NCBI GenBank assembly: GCA_014898415.1
Contig: RCTD01000001.1
Coordinates: 1,860,001-1,924,000 of the forward strand
Length of the DNA stretch: 64,000 bases
Reading direction: 5' to 3'
Source: Stromatinia cepivora
Lineage: Eukaryota > Ascomycota > Leotiomycetes > Helotiales > Sclerotiniaceae
Shown: piece after piece, positions 24,643 to 37,850 of the stretch
How positions within the stretch are numbered: the stretch's first letter is position 1
How the letters are laid out: each line of letters begins with the position of its first letter
Program-made: the position numbers and the translations under genes
The notes under the pieces: generated by a model
The model's database searches: none
The model's input: only the letters and a program-made list of their open reading frames with translations
Told to the model about the DNA's origin: nothing

Positions 24643-26757
24643 TTATTCTTTTTTTTCGAAAAAACTCGTTCTTGGGTATTTTATTTCTTTGTTTTATTAT
24701 TATTTTATCAAAAATTAGATTTTGTAAAGGTTTATAAGCTTTAAATCAATTAGATTAATTATTTTGATTGATTTAATCAATTTATTGGAAATTGATCAAA
24801 TTAATCAAAATAATTGATCAAATTGATCAAAATGACGAATGAATTGATCAAATTGATCAAATCGTTTATCAATTGGTTAAATTAATATTGATTTATATTT
24901 TCCTTGATATAAAGAATTTTTGAAAAGAAAAAGTTTCAATAGAAAAAGAGAGGGGGTTGAATTATAGTATAGTGATAATAGATGGTTAATATGATCAATT
25001 CCGAAATCGATCAAATTGATCAATTGATTGATCAAATCAACCAAATTGAACAAAATCGATAAAGGTGACATTACATTTCGTTTTTATTATATTCAAGCTT
25101 CCCTTTTGTATGATTTCTAATCTATTGAATTGAAGAATACTTTTCTTTCTTTTGGTTTTATAAATGAATCGTTATCTATATGATTATAATTATTCTTTTC
25201 GCTTTTATAAAACTTTATCCAATCAATTAATCGATTAGGAGGACTAGGTAATATTGGATTAACTAGATGAAAATCATACAGAAAATACAATGATATTTTA
25301 AAATTGGAAATAGGATACCAAATGAGATCGGTATCGTTATTAAACTATGAGATTCTATATAATAGGGTTTTTCATGTTTTCTTTACTATTAAAACCTTCT
25401 TTATTTTCTATTCCGAATTATTAATTATATTAATAAACAAAGATAATTCGAATATTTGATTAAAAAAAGAATTGTTGTATACCTTGTACAATCGATCTAG
25501 AAGGAAAACAAAATGAATTTTCATTGTAATCGGGAATTCGAGTTTGAAAGAGTTTCCAGATCGATTAATAATTTTGAATTTTCCTTAAATCAGAAAGTCT
25601 AGTTTCTTAAATAATTTTTAAATAAAGTAACTTTTCATATTGAACCATATATAATCTCCGATATCGAAATCGATTTTATATCGATAAGTATTTATAGATT
25701 TCAATATCTTGGTTTGGATATATAATAAGCCTTTTTTCGTTTGTACAAAAGTCAATTTGTTATATTCTGTATATATATAAATATCACACATATTTATATT
25801 ATTTGTTGACTTACTAGCGTCTTCCTTCCATTTCTATATATATTTCAGTGCATACCTGTATAAGATTTCATAAGGTATAAACCCTCCTAAAGAATTATAT
25901 GGAAAAATAAATTATACATAATCTATTATAAATAGGAATTCTGACTAATCATCTTGATAATAGCTAATAAACAATCTTAACCACTACTAAAGGTACTGAT
26001 TTTAAATCTCAATTTGACTATCAGTTTGAGAATGATAAACAATGAATAATTTGAGATTGGTTTTTAGGATTTGACTAAATTCCTTTTAGAATTATAATAT
26101 AAATTAGGGGTCGCAATCCGACACTATAATATCAAAGGGATTATAATATTGATATACATAATAAAGATATAATTATATTTGAATTCGAGTATCGATTGAT
26201 TTATGACAAGATATAAAGATGGTTTGCTTTGTTAATCGATCAATAATGATTAAAATATTGTCATATCCGTATTTATCTTTATTAAAGCTGCAATAATCTA
26301 TAATAATATCTTGTTATATTTGATTAGAAATCGGAAATGAATATAATAAACTAGGGGTACAATTGTGTAGAATGGAATTGTATTTGCAAATATAATAATT
26401 GCATATATATCTGATTATAGTATTATATATTCTGGATTAGTAGTATTGTTGAAATAATAAAAAATAGGTTTTGTTTGTATTAGGATAAGCAATGGAAACG
26501 GAATTATAGGCTTTACGAATCAGATAAGTTCAAAGGTTGTTGATATTGGATACTACCAGATAGTTATTGTAGAACAAAAGATCATTTTGGAGTAATATAT
26601 ATTTGTAATCTTGAATAGTTTATATTTTGAATATTAATAAGTTATTTATAGTTTTATTTGCTTCGATGATACAATTAATTAAATCGAATCGAGGAGCGAT
26701 TTCATTTAAATCGATGTTAATAATTGTTGTTTTGTTTGGGTAATGTTTTTGTAAAGC

Positions 26758-26948
26758 TGTGAGAATCACAGCAAAGAATCGGTTAATTTCGAATAACAAT
26801 AGGTTCGGGTTTAGAATCAAGATTTTTCATTACTTTCTTTCTAATGGTATTGAAGAATTCCCCTCTATATAGGTGAAAACTCTTCAAACTAGTATACAAT
26901 TCGGCCCGCTTTCGGTTAGCCCTAGTTTCGTAATTGAGGTTCGTAATA
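26758..26948 (-). repeat. Small LTR element, 3' LTR
   Basis: 191 bp, near-identical to 28552-28742; its outer (+ strand left) end is TGTGAGAATCACAGC. Inner end has CA changed to TA. Confidence 0.9.
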
Positions 26949-27031
26949 GAGCCCTTCTTTTTGAGACTTTCGTCCTTGAAAATCTGTGAAATGAAATCAT
27001 TTAAGTTGAAATATCCAATCAAAATTAATAT

Positions 27032-27168
27032 CATTCGATATTGTATTGTATGCTTTTTCGTGAAACCATTGATATTGTGTTGTATACCTTTTCATAGAAC
27101 CATTGATATTGTATTGTATGCTTTTTTGTAGAACTATCGATATTGTATTATATGCTTTTTCGTAGAAC
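27032..27168. repeat. Tandem repeat, four 34-35-bp units
   Basis: Units beginning CATTGATATTGTATTGTATG and ending in TTTTTCGTAGAAC, repeated four times with few transitions. Lies inside the small LTR element near its 3' LTR. Confidence 0.9.
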
Positions 27169-27429
27169 CATTGTAGATCCTTTCAACTCTTCAATTCCTT
27201 TATTCCTAACTTTACAATAGTCGGCCGAATTGAAACTCCAATGGAGAACTCCATATAACAACTAAATCCATAATAATTCCTTCAATAATGAAATTATAAT
27301 GTCTACATCTTCATTTTATAAAGTTCAGCATTTTCACTTTTTTGAAAACTCTTCAATATCACTTAAAAACCCCTATATATATATTCATTTTCGATCCACT
27401 TTCAATTCAATTTCGATACGATTTCGATA

Positions 27430-27635
27430 GGTATACTTTCGATTCGGTATACTTTCGATTCGGATTCAGTATACTTTCGATTTGGTATACTTTCGATTTG
27501 GTATGCTTTCGATTTGGTATACTTTCGATTTGGTATGCTTTCGATTTGGTATGCTTTCGATTTAGTATACTTTCGATTTGGTATACTTTCGATTCGGATT
27601 CAGTATGCTTTTAGTTTGGGTTCGGTATGCTTTCT
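27430..27635. repeat. Tandem repeat, about twelve 16-bp units
   Basis: Unit GTATACTTTCGATTTG, alternating with GTATGCTTTCGATTTG; some units are extended to 22 bp by CGGATTCA. Lies inside the small LTR element. Confidence 0.92.
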
Positions 27636-27937
27636 AATATAATGAGTAGGGGATATTGATGTCTCTTTTTTTTGGATCGATGTCTTTATCGATTTTAATG
27701 ATTTTATAAGTTCGATAAATAATAAAAGGGAGGGGGTTTTCAACTTGCTTTTTCTTTTGAAATCTGAAATATAAATATATTATATCCTTTAATATTATTA
27801 AATTTATATCAAGAAAATGATGATTTCAGTATAAATATTGTTTCGTCTTCAGCTAATATATTAGTTTTCCGATATGGATCTGATTGTTTGTAATTAGTTT
27901 TCATTAATGATCCTTTAGAATCATACAAGGGTTAGCT

Positions 27938-28534
27938 TCATTTTTCCTTTTGGAAGAGGTTTGGCATTCTGTTAAAGGGAAGAGGCTTCAAATATTCTGT
28001 CAGGGTCCTGTTTTTGAAAACAGAAATGCAATTAGTATCGTATATGAATTTGTTTATTGTATTCTTTAAGAGTAATATTATTATATTCCTTAATGATAAT
28101 ACTAAAAGCTTTATCATCATTATTATAAATCCACTTATTGTATTCTTCAAGGGTAGTATTAAAGGCTTCATTATTATCATTTCAATTTCAATATCTTCAA
28201 TTTCAATATCTTCAATTTCAATATCTTCAACTTTTCCAACAACTTTTATATTCAAATTCTTTACTTTTCCAATGGGATCCTGAAGATTCTTTATATGCTT
28301 TCGTTTTTTCGTCCTTTTGTTTGAATGATTTGTGTGATTTAAGGATTCGTTTTCGAAGGCTCGTTTCGAGGCTAAATTCGTATATGTTTTGAGGGTAATT
28401 TTCGAAGGTGAATTCTGAAGGGTTTTCGAAGGTTTTTCGATAATATTCCGAAGGGTTTTCGATAAGGTTCGAAGGCTTTTATGAATCGAAAAAAATGAGG
28501 TTATTCCCAAAATTAACCGACGAGTTGCTCTCAA
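27938..28534 (-). CDS. 198-residue protein of unknown function in the small LTR element
   Basis: An intact frame starting 17 bp inside the 5' LTR and read in the element's inferred sense direction. The N-terminal half is basic (MRATRRLILGITSFF; NKRTKKRKHIKN), with a Lys/Arg cluster at about residues 72-80 that could be a nuclear localisation signal. Residues ~103-117 are three EDIEI repeats from a 15-bp DNA repeat. The C-terminal part has hydrophobic stretches (IIMMIKLLVLSL). It resembles no domain I know. Low codon constraint in such A+T-rich DNA means it could be fortuitous, but it is long for this window and is placed where a gag or accessory frame would sit. Confidence 0.4.
   Translation of the reverse strand: MRATRRLILGITSFFSIHKSLRTLSKTLRNIIEKPSKTLQNSPSKITLKTYTNLASKRAFENESLNHTNHSNKRTKKRKHIKNLQDPIGKVKNLNIKVVGKVEDIEIEDIEIEDIEIEMIIMKPLILPLKNTISGFIIMMIKLLVLSLRNIIILLLKNTINKFIYDTNCISVFKNRTLTEYLKPLPFNRMPNLFQKEK
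28186..28230. repeat. Tandem repeat, three 15-bp units
   Basis: Unit TTTCAATATCTTCAA, exactly repeated three times. On the minus strand it encodes the EDIEI repeats of the 198-residue frame. Confidence 0.9.
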
Positions 28535-28551
28535 GGGTGAATGAAAAGAAT

Positions 28552-28742
28552 TGTGAGAATCACAGCAAAGAATCGGTTAATTTCGAATAACAATAGATTC
28601 GGGTTTAGAATCAAGACTTTTCATTACTTTCTTTCTAATGGTATTGAAGAATTCCCCTCTATATAGGTGAAAACTCTTCAAACTAGCGTACAATTCGGCC
28701 CGCTTTCGGCTAGCCCTAGTTTCGTAGTTGAGGTTCGTAACA
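28552..28742 (-). repeat. Small LTR element, 5' LTR
   Basis: 191 bp, + strand ends TGTGAGAATC and GGTTCGTAACA. In the minus sense it contains the motif CACCTATATAGAGG, a likely core promoter. Confidence 0.9.
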
Positions 28743-31700
28743 AAAGCTTTTTTTATAATTTCGATATCAATTTGATTATCTTTAATAAATTGTTAAAAGC
28801 GATTTTTTCTTTTGGTATGATTCTGGAAATCCAATTCATTGGTTCGATGGATTAAAGTATCGGTGAAAGGATTATTTTTTTTAAGGTAATATATAATAAT
28901 AAAGTTATAATCAATTAGAACTTTTACCCAACAAATTTATTAAACATTAAGAATTTTGATAATCATAAAATATTCAAAGGTTTTATAATTGATATAAATC
29001 TTGATTTTATATGATAAACCAACAAATTCCGTTTTTTAATAGTTAAAAAATCGAATGATTGATAATATTTCTTTATTGTAAATTTTGTAATTCAATTCAA
29101 TAACGATTATAATCTTGAAGAAATAAACTATGGGTAACCAATTTTCGTTATACTATTATGATAATATATTAGCAATTATTTTATCAGATGTATCTATTTC
29201 GAGCATACAAAGGAGTTGGTAATTATAGTATTGTAAAAACGAAGCAAAGATAAGTTTTTTCTTCAAGATATTGAATACATTTTAGTATACTTCGTTGAAT
29301 ATGAATTTAACATTTGTTTTAATAAATTCATTGAAAGGTTTCGTTATTATATTATAATTTTTGATGAATTATCGATAAAAGTTATAAAAACCGAGGAATA
29401 ATTGGATCTTTTTTATTGTTATCGGAAAAATCCAATTCTTAATTATTTCAATCTTTTCAAGATTCATCTTTATTTTTTTAATAAAGATAATAAAGCCCAA
29501 ATACTTAATATATATAATATTGAATTTATATTTTTTGAGATCCATTTATAAATCAATGGCTTTTAATTATTCGAAAATTAGTTTAATATAAATCTAATAT
29601 TTTTCTATATTCTTAAAATAGATTAGAATATCATTAAGGTATATTATACAAAAGATATCTAAATAATTGAATAGAATATTATTTATATAATATTAATAAA
29701 TTACAGGATTATTTGTTAATCCGAATAATACAATCTTATATTTATATAATCTATATCAGATTCGAAAGGTAGTATATTTTTCCGAAGTAGAATCTATTTT
29801 TATATAATAAAAAGCTTAACGAATATTAAGTTTGATAAAGATTTTAGTATTGGAAAACCAAAAAAGCGTTTCATCGATTAAAGAGAAGAGATATCGATTT
29901 TTATATATTAAAGAATTCAATAATCTGAAGTTTATATAGAATTTCAAATTACCATTGGGTTTCTTAACGAATAGAATAAATACAGTATAAAAGATTTGAC
30001 TAAATTCAATGAAACCTTTACTGAAATTATTTATAATATATTCTTTAACGATTTTCAATTGTTCTAGAGATATTTTATAAAATGGATTGTAATATAAAAC
30101 TTATTCTTCTTTGTCTTCTAATATGATTTTATAATTATAAGATCGATTAGAAGATAAGATATTTAATTTACGTTTAGAAAAGATTCGATAATATTATCGA
30201 TATTCAAATAGTATTTCAGATTCTAAATCGATTTCGGTTAATATTTGATTGAGTTTCTTTCGAATTTTTGTATTTTTGAATTCGATTGGGGTAATCAGTA
30301 TTTTCTCTTTTGTATATCGTTCGTTTCATCAGGAATCTATTATATCATTGAATTCTTTCAAAGTAATAATAAAGAGTTCAATTTATTCGTTTTTTTTGTA
30401 TTCTAATTAAAACTTATCGGATTTGAATATATATAGATCAAGAATTTCGGATAACATATAAAAAAGGTATTCGTAGATCTACAATAGTGATATAGTTGAT
30501 TAGGAAAAAGGTGGATTGAATTTGAAGGGAATCGGGGCTTTTTCCTTTTCAACAAAAATTTATATTATATTGATATTTAAAGATTCTTGTTGTATATTAT
30601 CAGCTATAATTAATCTATTCAATTATAAATCTCTTCGATTCCAATATTCTTCGAATTGATTATCTTATCGATTAATATTTTATTAAACTAATCGATCGAT
30701 TTTCTATTTATGAAGGGATGATTAAGTAACAAGGAGATTGTTCGAATAGAAAATGGTACAGAATCTTTTTTTAGGTTATTCGAAATATCGATTAAAGCAA
30801 TCAAATTTCGTTTGAGTTTTTGATAACCAAAGTCTACTTAAAATAACATTATAATTTTCTAATTTAGTAATAAGGAAAAGAATAAAAGATTGTTTACGGC
30901 TATCGATCATTAAATTAAAAAATATGAAATAGATAATAATATGGCCTTGTATATCATTATACTCTTTAACTTCAATTGAAATTTCAAACAATATAATTCT
31001 TAATTTAAATATAAGAAATAAATAAGTAAGGAGTATAATATTAATAAAAATGAATCTATTTACTCCAAAATCAATGAATATTCTTGATCAATAAATGTAA
31101 CTATTTTTCGAAAGGTTGTAGGAAAGAATAAATGCTTTTTCTCCTATAAGTTTTATCAGATCAAAAAATTTCATATCCTGTATAGTGTTTAGGATGGAAA
31201 TAGAATCTAAATATTTGATTTTAAATACTTTTTTTCTTTTAAACGGGTATTCTATATAGTTTTAATTGTAGTTTTTGGATTAAAGTTTTCTTCAGTATCC
31301 CGATATTCTTTGAATTCTTTTTGTATTATCTCGATTTTATTGAGATTATCGATACGAGGTATCAATATATATATTGCTTTAAGAGAGAGAAAAGGCAATG
31401 AATATTTGAAGTTCGAATAGTTATTAAATATAACGGAGCCGGTATATTTGGGAAGGAGTATTCTGGGGTGGAAATAATTTCAGGAATATAAAGGTTCCAA
31501 AATTGAAGTTATTAAAGTTTTGAAAGGGTTGTAAAGAGTTTGTAGTAATTATTGGTTTATAAATAGCTATAGGGGTGTTTTGTTCAATATAATATCAATT
31601 TCGTTTTTGTAATGAAATTTCATTTTGATTTATTCTAATAAATATATTTACAAATTCTTTTGTAGTTGTACAATTTTTGATAAATATTGTTATTATTTGC

Positions 31701-32923
31701 AAAAGAAAATCAGAAATCTTTTATTTGAGATTTTTGAATGAAATCTTATCATTGATAATCTTTACTTGAATAACAAATAATCTGAATTTCCTATACTATT
31801 CTAGAAAGTTATTATATCGAATTATATTAGATATAATCCATATCTTATATTAAAAACAAGTATTATCGATTTCGATTAGATTCCGATAAATCGTTATAAA
31901 TTGTTCGATCAATTCGAATACTATAAATCGGAGTATTCATATATAAAGAATATAACAATATATTTATATTTCTGATTCGATTTAATCGATTATATATATA
32001 CAATATTGTATTTTATTCTTAAATGATATAATATACAATTCGAATCGTTTTATAATCAATAATTGCTATAAACTAGTTTTAAATTCAATATCATTATTAA
32101 ATTTAATAGTAAGATTTGTAGGTTTTAATATATATATATTCTGATGCGAATTATGATTAATATGAGAATACAATTTTAATCGGTTAAATCAGTTTTTTGA
32201 GTAAAAAGACCCCTAATTATTATATAGATTATTACTTCCTGAAAAGGAAAAAGAATTATCAAAGGGTTCTAGGTGATCAAATCGTTTGATTAAAGTTTTC
32301 TTCTTTTAACTTTGGGATCTTCAAATTTACTTAGATAAAGATCCTTAAGTTTCGATTGAAGGAATAAAGAGAGTTTCAGGTATTATTGTTGATCTGGATA
32401 TTTATATAGATATCATTTAGGGTTTAGAAAGAGATTATATTATTGTAAAACTCGTTATTATTATAGCTTTCAATTATCGATTCTCCTTTTTCAAATTTAT
32501 AATTATTATATAAAGATTTTGTAATTGTAATAATAGTTCGGGAAAAGCAATTGAATTATTGAAAGTATCGATTTTATATATTAGAATCTTTTCTTTATTA
32601 ATCTTTTTTCTTTCAATAATAATATTATCCAATTCTATATTTATATTTTCTTCAAGGGTTTGTTGAAATAATTGAAAAGAAAAAGATAACTTCTCAAAAT
32701 AGGTTTTCAAAGAATCGGAATATATAGAAGAAAGAATTTGTTGTATTATGAAAATGATAATACATTTCTAAAAATGTTTATATTTTCGTTGACTAAATTG
32801 GAATAGATTTTCTTTTTTTGAATATAATATTCGTAAAAGTTCATTTAAAAAGGTATTATTAAAATGAAATATTATTTGAAAGATCATTAGATGATTGGAT
32901 ACTTATAAATGAATTGTAGATAA

Positions 32924-33205
32924 TATAATATACAAAAGCTGTAATAAAGCTAAATAAATAAAATCAATTATATTCTTTAGAATCTATAATTGAAGAATTA
33001 TAGTTTGTAAAGAACGATTAGATATATATATATAAATATCTATTTGTAAGCTACGGGATTATACGCATATATTATTAGGGTTACTATTTTACTATACTAA
33101 ATCGTATGATTTGTAATGTATGTATATGAATGATCAGCTTATTAATTGATATGGGAGATAAGGGGCATCACGTGATTAGCCCCCTGTGGTTCACGATTCA
33201 TGACA
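32924..33205 (-). repeat. Gypsy III 5' LTR
   Basis: 282 bp. Inner end is eroded (TATAATATACAAAAGCT for TGTGACGCACAAGAGCC); outer end TCACGATTCATGACA is well preserved. Right flank AATAA. Confidence 0.92.
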
Positions 33206-35838
33206 AATAATTATTATATTAGATATATTTGTTTCGATTATATAAAGAAATTAATGATTATAATATTATAGGAACAAAACAGAAATAAACTTTTTCTTCA
33301 AAATATTGAATATATTTTGGTATATATTATCGAATACGAATTTAATATTTACTTTAATGAATTCGTTGAAAGGTTTTGTTATTATATTGTAATCTTTAAT
33401 GAATCATTGATAAAAGTTGTAAAAACCAAGGAATAATTGAATCTTTTTTATTATTATCGGAAAAATCCAATTTTCAATTATTTCAATCTTTTCAGTATTC
33501 ATTTTTATTCTTTTAATAAAGATAATAAAATCTAAATATTTGATATATATAATATTGAATTTGCATTTTTTAAGATTCATTTATAGGTCAATAATTTTTA
33601 ATCGTTTGAGAATTAATTTAATATAAATTTAATCCTTTTTTTCGTTTTCGAAATAGATTAGAATATTATTAAAATATATTATATAAAAGATATCTAAATA
33701 ATTAAATAGAATATCATTTATATAATATTAATAGATTATAGAATTATTTATTAATCTGAATAATATAATCTTGTATTTATATAATCTATATCGAATTCGA
33801 AAAATAATATACTTTTCCAAAACAGAATCCATTTTTATATAATAGAAAGTTTGACGAATATCGAATTTGATAAAAACCTTAATACTGGAAAATCGGGAAA
33901 GTGTTTTGTTGATCAAAGAAAAGGAATATTGATCTTTATATATCAAAGAATTCAATAATTTGAAATCTATATAAAATCTTAAATTATTATTGGATTTTCT
34001 GATAAATAAAATGAATATAATATAAAGGATTTAATTAAATTCAATAAAATCTTTATTAAGATTATTTATAATATATTTTTTAACGATTTTCAATTGTTCT
34101 AAAGATATTTTATAAAATGAATTATAGTATAAAGTTTTTTCTCTTTTGTTTTCTAATATGATTTTATAATTATAAAATTGATTAAAAGATAAAATATTTG
34201 ATTTATATTTGGAAAAAGCTCGATAGTATTATCGATATTTAGATAGTATTTTAGATTCTGAATCGATTTCGATTAATATTTGATCGAATCTTTTTCGAAC
34301 TTTTGTATTCTTGAATTCGGTAAGGATAATCAATATTCTTTCTTTTGTATATTATTCGTTTTATCGAAAGTTTATTATATTATCGAATTCTTTCAAAGTA
34401 ATAATAAAGAGTTTAGTTTATTTATTTCTTTTATATTTTAATTGGAATTTATCAAACTTGAGTATATATAAGTCGAGGATTTCAGATGATATACAGGGGA
34501 GATATTTATGGATTTATAATAATAATGTAATTAGTTGAAAAGGAAATGGATTGAATTTGAAGGGAATCGGGGTTTCTTCTTTTTCAATAAAAATCTGTAT
34601 TATATTTATATTTGAAGGTTTTTGTTGTATATTATTAATTGCGATTGATTTATTCAATTATGAATTTTTTCGATTTCAATATTCTTCGAGTTGGTTATTT
34701 TATCGATTAGTATTTTATTGAATTAATCAATCGATTTTCTGTTTGCGAAGGGATAATTAAATAATAAAAAGATTATTCGAATAAGAGATGATATGAGATT
34801 TTTTTTTAGATTATTCAAAATATCGATTAAAATAATCAAGTTTTATTCGGATTTCTGATAATCAAAATCTATTTAAAATAATATTATAACTCTTTAATTC
34901 AATAATAAAAAAAGAGATAAAAAATTGTTTACGATTATCGATTATTAAATTAAGGAATATAAAATGAATAATAGTATAGCCTTATATATCATTATACTCT
35001 TTAATTTCAATCGAAACTTTAAACAATATAATTCTTGATTTAAATATAGAAAATAAACAAATAAGAAATATAGTATTAATGAAAACGAATCCATTTACTT
35101 CAAAATCAATAAATGTTTTTGATTAGTAAATATAATTATTCTTCGAAAGATTACAAGGAAGAATGAATGTTTTTCTTTTTATAAGTTTTATTAAATCAAG
35201 AAATCTTATATCCTGTATAATATTTAGAATAAAGATAGAATCTAAATGTTTGATTTTAAACACTTTTCTTTTTCTAGATAGGCATTCTATATAACTTTAA
35301 TTATAGATTCTGGATTGAAATCTTCTTCAATATTCTGATATTCTTCGAATTCTTCTACTTCTTTTTGTATCGTTTCGATTTCATTAAGGTTATTGATATA
35401 AGGCGTCAATATACATACTATTTCAGAAAAAGAAGAAAATAATGAATATTTAAAGTTTGAATAGTTATTGAATACAATGGAATTTGTATATCTAAAAAAA
35501 GTATTCCGGGGTGGAAATGATTTCAAAAATATAAAGGTTCCAAAATTGAAGTTGTTAGGATTCCGAGAGGATTGTAAGAGGTTTATAATAATTGTTGATT
35601 TGTAAGTAACTATAAGAGTATTTCATTTAATATAATATCGATTTCGTTTTTATAATGAAACTTTATTTTGATTTATTCTAATAAATATATTTATAAGTTC
35701 TTTTATAATCTTACAATCTTTAATAGATATAATTATTATCTACAAAAGAAAATCGGAAATCTTTCGTTCGAGATTCTTGAATAGGATCTTATTATCGGTA
35801 ATCTCCGTTTGGGTAACAAATAATCTGAACTTCCTATA
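33206..35838 (-). pseudogene. Gypsy II RT, protease and gag remnants
   Basis: The RT segment at 33728-33955 reads LNSLIYKDQYSFSLINKTLS, SSIKVFIKFDIRQTFYYIKM and IIFRIRYRLYKYK, equivalent to gypsy KxDLRxAYxxI and FxTRYGxYEYxVMPFGL. The active-site box nearby reads YFNN for YLDD. The conserved gag C-terminal segment is at 35287-35526, ending NPESIIKVI. Collinear with element I up to the junction with element IV. Confidence 0.8.
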
Positions 35839-36122
35839 TGTCACGAATCGTGAACCACAGGAGGCTAATCACGTGATACCTCTTATCTTCCATACCAATT
35901 AATGAGCTGATCGTCTGTATATATACGTTACAAATCATACGATTTAATATCGTAAAATGGTAATCCTAATAATGCATATATATAACCCCATAATTCATGA
36001 ATAAGTATTTATATATATATATATTTAATCATTTCTTACAAGCTATAATTCTTCAATTGTAGATTCTAAAGAATATAATTGATTCTGTTTATTCAATTCT
36101 ATTATAGCTTTTGTGTATTATA
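35839..36122 (+). repeat. Gypsy IV 5' LTR
   Basis: About 284 bp, begins TGTCACGAATCGTGAACCAC and ends CTTTTGTGTATTATA (family end CTCTTGTGCGTCACA). The reverse complement aligns along its length with the LTRs of elements I-III. Confidence 0.9.
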
Positions 36123-37850
36123 TTATCTATAATTCATTTATAAATATCTGGTTATTTGATAATCTTCCAAATAATTTTTTATTTCAATAATATCTTTTTA
36201 AATGAACTTTTACGAATATTATATTTAAAGAAAGAAAATCTATTCCGATCTAATCGATAAAGATAAATTTTTTTAGAAATATATTATCATTTTTATAATA
36301 TAACGAATTCCTTCTTTTGTATATACTGAACCTTCGAAAATATATTCTAAGGAACTCTTTCTTTCTCCTTAATTATTTCAACAACCTTTCGAAAAAAAAT
36401 ATAGATACAGATTTGGATAACATTATTATTGAAAAAAAGAAGATTGGTAAAAAGAAGATTCCAGTATATAAAACTGATATTCCTAACAATTCAATTATTC
36501 CTTCTAATTCATTATTATAATTATAAGATCTCTATATAATGATTATAAATTTGAAAAAGAAGAATCGATAATTTAAAGTTATAATGATAATAAACTCTAC
36601 AATAGTATAATCTCCTTTTGAACCCTAAATAATATTTATATAGATATCCAGATCAACAATAGTACCTGGAATTCCTTTTATTCCTTTAATCGAAAACCAA
36701 AAATCTTTATTCAAGCAAACCCGAAGATCCCGAGCTTAAAAGAAGAAAACTTTGATCAAACGATCTGATCATCTGGGGTTCTTTAATAATTCTTTTTCTT
36801 TTTCGGGAAATGATAATCTATATAATAATTAAGGGTCCTTTTATTCAAAAAACCGATTTAACTAATTAAGATTTCATTCCTATATTAATTATAATTTGTA
36901 TCGAAATATATATATATCAAAACCTATAAATCTTATTATTAAATTTAACGATGATATTGAATCTAAAACTAATTTGTAGTAATTATTAATTATAAAACGA
37001 TTCAAATTATATATTATATTATTTAAAGGTGAAATACAATATTATATATATATAATCGATTAAACTGAATCGAAAATACAAATATATTATTATACTTTCT
37101 ATATATGAATACTTCGATTTACAATATTCGAATTGATCGAATAATTTATAATGATCTATCGGAATCCGGTTGAAATCGATGATGCTCATTTTCAATATAA
37201 GATATGAATTATATTTAATATAATTCGATATAGCAATTTCCTAGAATGGTATAGGAAATTCAGATTATTGATTATCTAAACAGAGATTACCAACGATAAA
37301 GTCCTATTCAGGGATCTCGAATAAAAGATTTCCGATTTTCTTTTATAGATAATAATTATATCTATTAAAGATTATAAGATTATAGAAAAATTCATGAATA
37401 TATTTATTAAAGTAAATCAAAATGAAGTTTTATTACAAAAACGAAATCGATATTATATTAAATAAAATACTTTTATAATTATTTATAAATCAATGATTAT
37501 TATAAATCCTTTATAATCCTTTTGGAATTCTAATAATTTCAATTTTGGAATTTTTATATTCCTAAAACCGTTTTTATTTTGGAATACTCTTTTTGAATAT
37601 ATAAATTTTATTATATTTAATAATTATTCGAATCTCAAATGTTCATTGTTTTCTCCCTTTTTTGAAGCAATATATATATTGATATCTCATATTGATAACT
37701 TCAATAAAATCAAAACAATACAAAAAGAAATAAAAGAATTCGAAGAATATCGGGATATTAAAAAAGATTTTAATCCAGAATCTATAATTGAAGTTATATA
37801 GAATATTTGTTTAGAAAAAGAAAAGTATTTAAAACCAAATATTTAGATTT
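36123..37850 (+). pseudogene. Gypsy IV gag region
   Basis: Collinear with the gag regions of elements I-III. A 67-codon open stretch at 36317-36520 (NLSKKNIDTDLDNIIIEKK, KKIPVYKTDIPNNSII) parallels element III's 32474-32710. The conserved Glu-rich C-terminal segment occurs near 37700-37800. No zinc knuckle seen. Broken by stops and shifts. Confidence 0.55.

Larger units (their letters stand above)
26758..28742 (-). mobile_element. Small non-autonomous LTR element (1985 bp, 191-bp LTRs)
   Basis: Two 191-bp direct repeats (26758-26948 and 28552-28742) with TG...CA ends, and a perfect 5-bp duplication AAAGC on both sides (26753-26757, 28743-28747). The insertion lies in the integrase region of gypsy III. 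The LTRs differ at about seven positions, all transitions, far fewer than other elements here. Minus orientation is inferred from CACCTATATAGAGGGGAA (a TATA box) inside the LTR and a purine run AAAAAGAAGGG before the minus-sense 3' LTR. No gag, protease, RT or integrase motif is recognisable. It carries a 198-codon frame and three tandem repeats. I could not see a convincing tRNA primer site next to the 5' LTR. Confidence 0.85.
24361..33205 (-). mobile_element. Ty3/gypsy element III, complete, inserted in element II
   Basis: Two 282-bp LTRs (24361-24642; 32924-33205) and perfect 5-bp duplication AATAA (24356-24360 and 33206-33210) within element II. Length 8845 bp; without the 1985-bp small LTR element it carries plus one AAAGC, it is about 6.85 kb, similar to element I. 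RT fragment at 29816-30058 (KEYIINNFSKGFIEFSQ, VKKPNGNLKFYINFRLLN, KNRYLFSLIDETL, FIKLNIR). RT box reads YLND for YLDD. Protease C-terminal segment at 30776-30991 (LENYNVILSRLWLSKT, matching the gypsy retropepsin strand YxxILGxxWLxxH). Integrase zinc region near 26460-26620. Confidence 0.92.
21560..35838 (-). mobile_element. Ty3/gypsy element II, 5'-truncated, split by element III
   Basis: Minus-strand member of the same family as element I, in two pieces: 21560-24360 (3' LTR, tail, integrase, RNase H) and 33206-35838 (RT, protease, gag part). The pieces are collinear with element I and rejoin across element III: ...ATATT AATAA TTATTATATT corresponds to ATATTAGCAATTATTTTATT in element I. At 35838 it stops at the + strand LTR of element IV. 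The remaining ~1.4 kb (5' LTR and gag start) is absent from the window. Confidence 0.88.

Noticed and set aside
26783..27034. 83-codon minus-strand frame over the small element's 3' LTR
   Set aside because: Mostly LTR sequence; covers the promoter and terminal region, no independent evidence of coding.
27342..27614. 90-codon repetitive frame on the + strand (FRFGILSIWYTFD-type repeats)
   Set aside because: Frame of the 16-bp tandem repeat; a multiple-frame artefact of a short-period repeat with no stop in this register.
28014..28392. Two overlapping + strand frames with serine/isoleucine repeats
   Set aside because: Antisense shadows of the 198-codon minus-strand frame and its 15-bp repeat.
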